Source: Peptococcaceae bacterium
Lineage (GTDB): Bacteria; Bacillota; Desulfitobacteriia; Desulfitobacteriales; Syntrophobotulaceae
Reading direction: 5' to 3'
DNA length: 5,849 nucleotides
NCBI GenBank assembly: GCA_012523535.1
Contig: JAAYII010000371.1
Span: forward strand, 1-5,849
The translations under genes were made by a program, and so were the position numbers. Below are positions 1 through 5,063 of the stretch, in pieces. Position 1 is the first letter of the stretch, and each line of letters opens with the position of its first letter. The notes below the pieces were generated by a model. That model searched no databases and was not told the DNA's origin. It saw only the letters and a list, made by a program, of their open reading frames with translations.

Positions 1-2
1 AA

Positions 3-83
3 GATGTCTTCAAGAATGAAGACACCTTCAACAAGTGCTTGGTTTATTTACTCTCTGTTTTCGGGCTTAACCCCAACATTTGA
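3..83 (+). CDS. Possible C-terminal tail of a transposase (partial)
   Basis: One plus-strand frame is open from the window edge to a TGA at 81-83 and encodes 26 residues beginning DVFKNEDTFNKCLVYLL. The pattern of an F-x-N-E/D motif followed by a hydrophobic helix is reminiscent of the C-terminus of IS256/Mutator-type transposases, but the fragment is too short to assign. The stop codon lies inside the presumed terminal inverted repeat. The frame is convergent with the DUF1292 operon. A second plus-strand frame is also open here and has less protein-like composition. This is a tentative call that depends on the mobile-element interpretation of positions 1-92. Confidence 0.3.
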   Translation, partial: DVFKNEDTFNKCLVYLLSVFGLNPNI

Positions 84-90
84 CAGAGAG
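51..90. repeat. 8-bp inverted repeat near the presumed IS end
   Basis: CTCTCTGT at 51-58 is the exact reverse complement of ACAGAGAG at 83-90, with 24 bases between them. A second short pairing, GGG (63-65) with CCC, lies inside the loop. The outer arm at 83-90 is part of the presumed terminal inverted repeat, so the inner copy could be a subterminal transposase-binding repeat or form a protective hairpin. No T-run follows on either strand, so it does not look like a standard terminator. Confidence 0.5.
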
Positions 91-106
91 CCTAAATTAT
101 AAAATG

Positions 107-421
107 TTATTCTTCATCCTCATCTTCCAAATCGTCCATCTCTTCCCAGGCATCGGCAACTTTTTCCCACTCTTCATCGTCTTCAATGTCTATAAGTATT
201 TCCTCACCGTTTTCATCTTTGCTGAGTTTCAGAATAATGGCTTCAGCATCTTCATCTTCTTGCTCAGCTTCCTCCACCGGCAGGAGTACATAGTAAGTAT
301 TGCCATCGACTTCAAGGGTCTCCAAATGCATAAATTCATGCTCATTGCCTTCATCGTCATTTAAAACAATAATGTCATAAGCTTCTTCCATTTCTTCCAA
401 GTTATTGATATCGTCAGTCAT
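107..421 (-). CDS. DUF1292 family small acidic protein (YrzB-like)
   Basis: This encodes about 104 residues, extremely rich in Asp and Glu, with an acidic C-terminal tail ending DEDEE. The core, with stretches such as IIVLNDDEGNEHEF and YYVLLPVEE, matches the DUF1292 pattern of short beta strands around a conserved 'Y-V-L-L-P' segment. The molecular function of the family is unknown. It usually sits directly after ruvX in Firmicutes, as it does here with 38 bp between stop and start. I place the start at the ATG at 419-421, because GGAGAGG at 430-436 is then 8 nt away. An in-frame GTG at 428-430 would overlap that binding site and add three residues. The downstream side is bordered by an IS-like end 14 bp past the stop. 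The assignment to family is firm; no role is inferred beyond its neighbourhood. Confidence 0.9.
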   Translation of the reverse strand: MTDDINNLEEMEEAYDIIVLNDDEGNEHEFMHLETLEVDGNTYYVLLPVEEAEQEDEDAEAIILKLSKDENGEEILIDIEDDEEWEKVADAWEEMDDLEDEDEE

Positions 422-429
422 TTTATTCA

Positions 430-436
430 CCTCTCC
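430..436 (-). promoter_or_regulatory. Ribosome binding site of the DUF1292 gene
   Basis: GGAGAGG on the minus strand lies 8 nt before the ATG at 419-421. Its position decides for this ATG over the in-frame GTG at 428-430, which overlaps the site. Confidence 0.75.
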
Positions 437-459
437 AAATAGATATTGTAATTCTACTA

Positions 460-885
460 TTACAGGTAATGATTGTCAAATTTTTTTCTACTGTCCAAGT
501 ATCCCTGTAAAATAAATACGGCCGCCATTTTGTCAATAATTTTTTTTCTTTTGGCCCGGGAAAGATCCGCTTCCAATAAAACTCTTTCCGCTCCTATTGT
601 GCTTAAACGTTCATCCCAAAACGTTACCGGAAGTTGAAAGGTTTGCTCCAACAGGGAGGCAAACTCTTGGGTGATAAGCGCTCTATCCCCTAAATTGCCA
701 TTCATGTGACGGGGTAACCCAATAACTATTTCTGTTACTTCGTATTCCTTAATCAAGCGTTCAAGTTCTTCCAATTCTTTTGGAGATCTTTTAATTACCG
801 TTATCCCTTGGGCGGTCAAAGCCAAAGGATCGCTGATGGCAACCCCGATTGTTTTTTCCCCCAAATCAAGCCCTATTATTCTCAG
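460..885 (-). CDS. ruvX: RuvX/YqgF family pre-16S rRNA nuclease / Holliday junction resolvase-like protein
   Basis: This is an RNase H-fold protein of 141 residues if started at the CTG at 883-885, a normal length for the family. YqgF in E. coli acts in maturation of the 16S rRNA 5' end; the resolvase name is historical. The expected acidic active-site residues are visible: D7 in MRIIGLDLG, E92 in WDERLST, and D118 in IDKMAAVFILQ. A GLPRHMNG loop lies at 56-63 and ILQGYLD is near the C-terminus. The nearest TTG, at 862-864, would remove the first beta strand and catalytic D7, so it cannot give an active protein. No in-frame ATG, GTG or TTG exists between that codon and the upstream TAA at 931-933. 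CTG restores the canonical N-terminus and sits 10 nt after AGGAGG. The gene starts 35 bp after the reductase stop, consistent with co-transcription. Confidence 0.93.
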   Translation of the reverse strand: MRIIGLDLGEKTIGVAISDPLALTAQGITVIKRSPKELEELERLIKEYEVTEIVIGLPRHMNGNLGDRALITQEFASLLEQTFQLPVTFWDERLSTIGAERVLLEADLSRAKRKKIIDKMAAVFILQGYLDSRKKFDNHYL

Positions 886-895
886 TGCTCCTCTA

Positions 896-901
896 CCTCC
901 T
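896..901 (-). promoter_or_regulatory. Ribosome binding site of ruvX, supporting a CTG start
   Basis: A perfect AGGAGG lies 10 nt before the CTG at 883-885, and a second purine-rich GAGGAG follows about 3 nt before that codon. The in-frame TTG at 862-864 is 31 nt downstream of AGGAGG, too far for this site. An ATA start at 877-879 or 874-876 would be the only other nearby choice, at 16 or 19 nt. Confidence 0.7.
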
Positions 902-920
902 ACTTTCCATTCTACCCAAC

Positions 921-1865
921 TTACACGATTTTAAGACAAAAATGAATACATTCCCGACCGCAATAGCCGCACAAAACACAGCGTTCAGCCCGCACTTCGG
1001 CTTTACCGTTTTTCAGGTACAAGGCTTTTTGAGGGCAGGCGGCCAAACATTTCCCGCATCCCTGGCACCAATCGGCAAAATAAAGCTTCTTATCCCGATA
1101 TAAAACACTTTGGCGAAGTTTTTCCGGGATTTCCTGATTGGATACCAGGGCCAGATTGAAATCCACTTCCTGCCGGGAAGACATTCCTAAGGCCATGGCT
1201 TGAATACCCGGCACCGATCTTACAAATTGCAAAGCTTTCTCCGGATTATTAGCTAAATGCCCCCCGCCAAATACTTTCATGGCATATATGCCTATACCTA
1301 ATTCGGCGGCAAAGGCGATACTTGCCAACATTTCTTCCAAAGTCCCGTCGATTATGCCAAGACCTTGGTAATTAACCAGCGGATGGATAATATCAAGTCC
1401 TGGTTGCAGAGCCCCGGCCTTGACACCCTGTACAGCATGAGTTGATATCCCAATATAATTAACTAAACCGTTCGCTTTGGCTTCCAGAAGGGCTTGCCAG
1501 GCCTGGGCATGGCCTTTAAGAGTTAAATGGCTTTCCTGTTCATGCAACATAAAAATATCGATAACATCGCGATTCAAACCTTTTCTGGCTTTTTCCAGGC
1601 TTTGCCGAAGTTCCGTGGCTGTCACAGCGTAAGATTTGCTTACAACTTTAACCTCGGGATATTTATCCAGTACCGGCCTTAATTGCTCATAATTATCATA
1701 GATTTCGGCCGTGTCAACCCAGTCTATGCCGGAAGCGAAAGCATATTCCAAAACATTTCTCCCTTCTTCCAAGGAAACACGGCCCTGAAGCGGAGAAATA
1801 GCCAAACTGCCAAAACATATTTCCGAAACTACAGGTCCCTTAAGTCCCAGTTTCACCCTGCGCAA
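921..1865 (-). CDS. Aldo/keto reductase with C-terminal 2x[4Fe-4S] ferredoxin domain
   Basis: This 314-residue protein is a two-domain oxidoreductase, probably cytoplasmic. Residues 1 to about 255 form an aldo/keto reductase TIM barrel with the full catalytic tetrad in view: D51 and Y56 in DTAEIYD, K77 in VVSKS, and H108 in FMLHEQ. Residues about 262-314 form a bacterial ferredoxin-like module. Its cysteines are C267, C270, C273 and C277 (CxxCxxCxxxCP), then C296, C299, C302 and C306, enough for two [4Fe-4S] clusters; an additional C310 follows. Such reductase-ferredoxin fusions are widespread in anaerobic Clostridia and archaea, and their substrates are mostly unknown, so none is assigned here. 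The start is TTG at 1863-1865, 7 nt after GGAGG; the GTG at 1854-1856 would be 16 nt away. The gene follows a terminator after ireB and lies upstream of ruvX, an unusual place for it. Confidence 0.92.
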   Translation of the reverse strand: MRRVKLGLKGPVVSEICFGSLAISPLQGRVSLEEGRNVLEYAFASGIDWVDTAEIYDNYEQLRPVLDKYPEVKVVSKSYAVTATELRQSLEKARKGLNRDVIDIFMLHEQESHLTLKGHAQAWQALLEAKANGLVNYIGISTHAVQGVKAGALQPGLDIIHPLVNYQGLGIIDGTLEEMLASIAFAAELGIGIYAMKVFGGGHLANNPEKALQFVRSVPGIQAMALGMSSRQEVDFNLALVSNQEIPEKLRQSVLYRDKKLYFADWCQGCGKCLAACPQKALYLKNGKAEVRAERCVLCGYCGRECIHFCLKIV

Positions 1866-1872
1866 TATTTAT

Positions 1873-1877
1873 CCTCC
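1873..1877 (-). promoter_or_regulatory. Ribosome binding site of the aldo/keto reductase, fixing a TTG start
   Basis: GGAGG lies 7 nt before the TTG at 1863-1865, which is ideal spacing. The alternative GTG at 1854-1856 is 16 nt away. Confidence 0.75.
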
Positions 1878-1908
1878 AATATGTAGAATTCAAAAAATCT
1901 TAATTGTA

Positions 1909-1933
1909 CAAAACCCCCACTTTAAGTGAGGGT
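1909..1933 (-). terminator. Rho-independent terminator after ireB
   Basis: On the minus strand CCCTCAC (1932-1926) pairs with GTGGGGG (1920-1914) around a TTAAA loop, giving a 7-bp stem with one G-T pair. It is followed by TTTTGT. The hairpin begins 21 nt after the ireB stop. No T-run follows on the plus strand, so it acts in the direction of the operon. The U-tract is short, so some readthrough into the reductase gene is likely. The next start codon is 43 nt downstream of the hairpin base. Confidence 0.7.
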
Positions 1934-1954
1934 CATCTATAACCAAGGATGCTC

Positions 1955-2209
1955 TTATAAATTTTTTAGATAAAATCCCACAAGTTCCTCTAACAATTCA
2001 TATCTTTCCAATTTTCGTATTTTAGTTCTGGCTTGATTATGACTGGTAATATAAACAGGATCTCCCGACATAAGATAGCCAACCAACTGGTTTATAGGAT
2101 CATATCCTTTCTCCTGCAAAGCAGCATAAACCTGCTGTAGTATTTCTCTTGCTGAATTATCACCGGGCTGGGATTTGAAGGTCATAGTTTCCTCTATCTT
2201 ATTGCTCAA
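1955..2209 (-). CDS. ireB: IreB family regulatory phosphoprotein (DUF965/UPF0297, YrzL-like)
   Basis: This 84-residue protein matches the family along its whole length, including the hallmark EKGYDPINQLVGYLMSGDP (residues 34-52) and the C-terminal segment RKLERYELLEELV. In Enterococcus faecalis IreB is a small dimeric protein that is phosphorylated by the PASTA-domain kinase IreK and affects cephalosporin resistance. Here the N-terminal EETMTF has Thr8 where the E. faecalis phosphosite T7 falls; the second site, T4, has no clear counterpart. The start is TTG at 2207-2209, with AAAGGAGG ending 8 nt before it. The internal ATG at Met9 would delete this N-terminal region. It follows alaS by 89 bp, the usual Firmicute order, and is closed by a terminator. 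Confidence 0.95.
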   Translation of the reverse strand: MSNKIEETMTFKSQPGDNSAREILQQVYAALQEKGYDPINQLVGYLMSGDPVYITSHNQARTKIRKLERYELLEELVGFYLKNL

Positions 2210-2217
2210 GGTTTATA

Positions 2218-2225
2218 CCTCCTTT
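2218..2225 (-). promoter_or_regulatory. Ribosome binding site of ireB, fixing a TTG start
   Basis: AAAGGAGG lies 8 nt before the TTG at 2207-2209. It is the strongest Shine-Dalgarno match in this stretch and has no ATG or GTG at a usable distance. Confidence 0.8.
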
Positions 2226-2298
2226 CTTACCAGTTTTTGTATATATTATTCTCCTTAACTATTCTTCATTCCTAAAAATTTACCTGTTAATAAATAGC

Positions 2299-4926
2299 CT
2301 AACCCAAATAGTTATTAATAATAACCACAGCTTTGGACAATGCTTCTCCCAGTTTGGAAGGATCCTTGCCTCCGGCCTGGGCCATATCAGCTCTTCCGCC
2401 TCCGCCACCGCCGGTGATAGCGGCTATTTCCTTAATGATTTTTCCTGCATGGAGTCCTCGCAAACCCGGAGGGGTAACCACGGTGACCAGATTTACTTTG
2501 CCTTCGGCCACGGCCCCCAAAACGATTACCCCTTCTTTTAACTTGTCTCGGAGCATATCTGCCGTTTGACGAAGGGTTTCCATATCAGCGGCCTGAACTT
2601 TGGCCGCAAGCACTTTAATTCCGGATACATCCTGTACTTTGGATAATATCTGGTCTGCTTCATATTTTGATAATTTGCTGTTTAAGCTATGAATTTCTTT
2701 TTCCATATCCTTAACCTGAGAGATTAAAGCCTGAACCCTTTTTACTGTATCCTGGCCCTGGCCTTTTAGCAAATGATTTATTTCCGCAAGCTGGTCCTCC
2801 ATTTTTCTTAAATGGTTTAAAGCTTCCCGGCCGGCAACAGCTTCAATTCTTCTTAAACCGGCTCCAATGCCGCCCTCGGCAATGATTTTAACCAGCCCGA
2901 TTTCTCCTGTTGCTTGGACATGGGTTCCTCCGCAAAGTTCCATGCTGTAATCGCCCATTTCCACCACACGCACAATTTGACCGTACTTTTCTCCGAATAA
3001 AGCCATGGCACCTTTTTCCCGGGCCTCATCAATGCTCATCTCACTGACTTTGACTTGCAAATTGGCCAGGACATGCTCATTTATTTCATTTTCCACGGCC
3101 GTAATCTGTTCCGGGGTTAAAGCCGAAAAATGAGAGAAATCAAATCTCAGGCGTTCTTTAGTTACTAACGAACCGGCCTGTTGGACATGTTGGCCCAATA
3201 CTCGGCGCAGCGCCTTGTGCAATAAGTGGGTTGCACTATGATGGCGGGCAATTGCCTTTCTGCCATCAGCATCAACCACAGCCTCTATCTTTTCTCCTTT
3301 TTTCAGTACTCCTGTTTTAACCAAAAGCTTGTGTAAAACAGTTCCATTGGGTAGTTTTCTTAATTCAGTAACCTGGGCCAAAGCTTTGGCCGATCGTATT
3401 ATTCCCTCATCACTTACCTGTCCGCCGCTTTCCACATAAAATGGGGTTTTATCTAAAATACAAACTACTTCTTCCCCTTCTCCCACACTGTCGGTTTCCT
3501 CGTCTTCTACAAATAAAGCCAGGATTTCCGCCTCGGTAGCAATTTCTCTATAGCCGCTGAATTCGGTAGGCCCAATTTGTTTGGCTTTTTCGAATAAAGC
3601 GGTTTTTTCCAAATTTGCTTTCATTTGCTTGGACTGCTCTTTGGCCAATCGCCTATGTTCCTCATAGGCTAGTTTAAAACCGTCCAGATCAACTGTCATG
3701 CCTTCTTCCTGCAGCATCTCTTCGGTCAATTCCACTGGAAAACCATAGGTTTCATAGAGATGAAAAGCGTCCTGGCCGCTTAAGGTTGACAATCCTGCAT
3801 TTTTTAAAGAATTGACTTTTTCCTGCAAAATTAAAGTCCCCTGTTCCAAAGTGGACAGGAAATTCTTTTCCTCCAAACGCAAATGATTTAATACAAAGTT
3901 CTCATTCTCTTTAAGTTCGGGATAATAATGAGCATAATGCTCTTGGATAACCATAAACAATTGTTCCAAAAACGGCTTTTCGATTCCCAAAAGCCGTGCA
4001 TAACGCACCGCCCTACGCAGAATGCGCCGTAAAACATACCCTCTTCCTTCACTGCTGGGACGAATTCCGTCAGCCAACATAAAGCATACCGCCCGGGCGT
4101 GATCGGCCACCACTTTTAATGCAATATCAGCTTGAGGGTCTTTTTTGTAAGTTGTTCCCGCTATTTCAGCAGCCTTATTAATGATAGGTAAAAAAAGATC
4201 GGTATCAAAATTGGAATCTACTCCTTGCATAACGGAAGCAATGCGCTCCAAACCCATGCCGGTATCAATATTTCGTTTGGGAAGCAGGGTTAATTTTCCC
4301 TCTTCATCCCGGTAATACTGCATAAAAACCAGATTCCAGATTTCAAGAAATCGGTCGCAATCACAGCCAATAGCGCAGTCCGGCTTACCGCAGCCTCGAG
4401 TATCACCTAAATCAACATAGATTTCCGAACAAGGCCCACAGGGTCCGACCGGACCGGCGGCCCAAAAATTGCTCTCATCCACCACAATTCTGTCCGGATC
4501 TATTCCTGCTTCTTGTATCCAATAATTTCTTGCTTCTTCGTCTTCCGGATGTATTGTCACCCATAGCTTGCTCTTCGGAATTTTCAATACTTCGGTAATA
4601 TATTCCCAGGCCCAGCTTATCGCTTCTTTTTTAAAATAAGCGCCAAAGGAAAAATTGCCAAGCATCTCAAAAAAGGTATGATGCCTTGCTGTTTTTCCCA
4701 CAGATTCCAAATCGGGAGTCCGCACACATTTCTGCGCGGTTGCGGCTCGGGCAAAGGGAGGTTCAACCTGTCCCATAAAATATGGTTTGAAAGGAACCAT
4801 ACCCGCAACAGTCAATAACAAAGTCGGATCATCCTTAGGAATTAAGGAAGCGCTGGGCTGAATACTATGTCCTCTTTCCTCGAAAAATTTTAGAAACATT
4901 TCCCTCAATTGATTACCGCTATACAT
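2299..4926 (-). CDS. alaS: Alanyl-tRNA synthetase
   Basis: This cytoplasmic class II enzyme charges tRNA-Ala with alanine and edits mischarged Ser/Gly. The full 875 residues match the usual length of about 870-880. The catalytic domain at about 1-240 includes RTPDLESVGKTARHHTFFEML (69-89, motif 2 region) and DTGMGLERIASV (221-232, motif 3). A Cys-rich insert lies at 179-190 (C179, C184, C188, C190). The tRNA-recognition helical region follows to about 460, containing RRILRRAVRYAR. The editing domain has zinc ligands H563 and H567 in HHSATHLLH, and C665 and H669 in CGGTHV. A coiled-coil segment at about 705-760 precedes the C-Ala domain, with its glycine-rich TGGGGGGRADMAQAGG (838-853). The ATG start is well placed, with GGGAGG 6 nt upstream. 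No lesion is visible. A sigma-A-type promoter precedes it. Confidence 0.99.
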   Translation of the reverse strand: MYSGNQLREMFLKFFEERGHSIQPSASLIPKDDPTLLLTVAGMVPFKPYFMGQVEPPFARAATAQKCVRTPDLESVGKTARHHTFFEMLGNFSFGAYFKKEAISWAWEYITEVLKIPKSKLWVTIHPEDEEARNYWIQEAGIDPDRIVVDESNFWAAGPVGPCGPCSEIYVDLGDTRGCGKPDCAIGCDCDRFLEIWNLVFMQYYRDEEGKLTLLPKRNIDTGMGLERIASVMQGVDSNFDTDLFLPIINKAAEIAGTTYKKDPQADIALKVVADHARAVCFMLADGIRPSSEGRGYVLRRILRRAVRYARLLGIEKPFLEQLFMVIQEHYAHYYPELKENENFVLNHLRLEEKNFLSTLEQGTLILQEKVNSLKNAGLSTLSGQDAFHLYETYGFPVELTEEMLQEEGMTVDLDGFKLAYEEHRRLAKEQSKQMKANLEKTALFEKAKQIGPTEFSGYREIATEAEILALFVEDEETDSVGEGEEVVCILDKTPFYVESGGQVSDEGIIRSAKALAQVTELRKLPNGTVLHKLLVKTGVLKKGEKIEAVVDADGRKAIARHHSATHLLHKALRRVLGQHVQQAGSLVTKERLRFDFSHFSALTPEQITAVENEINEHVLANLQVKVSEMSIDEAREKGAMALFGEKYGQIVRVVEMGDYSMELCGGTHVQATGEIGLVKIIAEGGIGAGLRRIEAVAGREALNHLRKMEDQLAEINHLLKGQGQDTVKRVQALISQVKDMEKEIHSLNSKLSKYEADQILSKVQDVSGIKVLAAKVQAADMETLRQTADMLRDKLKEGVIVLGAVAEGKVNLVTVVTPPGLRGLHAGKIIKEIAAITGGGGGGRADMAQAGGKDPSKLGEALSKAVVIINNYLG

Positions 4927-4969
4927 CTTTTTCCTCCCTTAAATTCGAGGCTCAAATCAAACTTATTTA

Positions 4970-4999
4970 AGTATAGCCAATTATGGAGTTTAATGTCAA
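4970..4999 (-). promoter_or_regulatory. Sigma-A-type promoter of alaS
   Basis: On the minus strand a perfect -35 TTGACA (4999-4994) and a near-perfect -10 TATACT (4975-4970) are separated by 18 bp. Transcription should start near 4963, giving a leader of about 37 nt that contains the GGGAGG site at 4933-4938. The leader is too short to hold a T-box riboswitch, and no conserved T-box antiterminator sequence is seen in the 137-bp gap. It probably drives alaS and ireB, with readthrough into the later genes. Confidence 0.75.
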
Positions 5000-5063
5000 C
5001 TGGACTTAACTGCCGCTATTACTGCAACCAAGAGGCAAAGGACATGTCATTGCAATAAATTAC

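Larger units (their letters stand above)
1..92. mobile_element. Probable end of an insertion sequence, rest of element off the left edge
   Basis: Read on the minus strand from position 92 toward the window edge, the sequence begins GGCTCTCTGTCAAATG. This resembles terminal inverted repeats of transposons whose ends begin GG(C/T)TCTxTGTCAA; from memory such ends occur in ISL3-like and some IS256-like elements. The presumed end lies 14 bp beyond the DUF1292 stop codon and abuts an AT-rich stretch (TAAATTAT, 93-100) that could be a target duplication. A plus-strand reading frame ends inside the repeat, a layout common in compact IS elements. The opposite end and any matching direct repeat are outside the window, so neither the family nor the element itself is proven. 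The alternative is ordinary intergenic DNA with inverted repeats. Confidence 0.45.

Noticed and set aside
5..24. 8-bp hairpin TGTCTTCA/TGAAGACA with AGAA loop as a terminator for the DUF1292 operon
   Set aside because: The stem is AT-rich, only TCTT follows before the window ends, and it falls inside the presumed IS coding region, so it may be chance.
80..364. Plus-strand open frame of 94 codons rich in Phe, Ile and Leu
   Set aside because: It is antisense to DUF1292; the GAA/GAT codons of that acidic protein read as TTC/ATC on the other strand, producing a spurious hydrophobic frame.
849..1103. Plus-strand open frame of 84 codons
   Set aside because: It overlaps the ends of ruvX and the reductase in antisense, shows no family resemblance, and both opposing genes are certain.
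1683..1886. Plus-strand open frame of 67 codons
   Set aside because: It is wholly antisense to the N-terminal coding region of the aldo/keto reductase and its start region, with no recognisable protein features.
1880..1910. Possible promoter for the aldo/keto reductase (TTGTAC with TACATA)
   Set aside because: The spacer would be 20 bp and both hexamers are poor matches; not good enough to annotate.
2226..2298. Possible separate promoter for ireB in the AT-rich alaS-ireB gap
   Set aside because: TATATA-like sequences are present but no -35 element lies at a suitable distance; AT-richness alone explains them.
2333..2569. Plus-strand open frame rich in proline
   Set aside because: It is antisense to the glycine-rich C-Ala domain of alaS; GGN glycine codons read as CCN prolines.
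4617..4808. Minus-strand open frame of 63 codons inside alaS
   Set aside because: It lies in an alternative frame of the highly conserved AlaRS catalytic domain, with no separate ribosome binding site seen.
5041..5048. GACATGTC palindrome in the gap upstream of alaS as an operator
   Set aside because: It is a single 8-bp palindrome about 40 bp upstream of the -35, without a second copy or a known regulator match.
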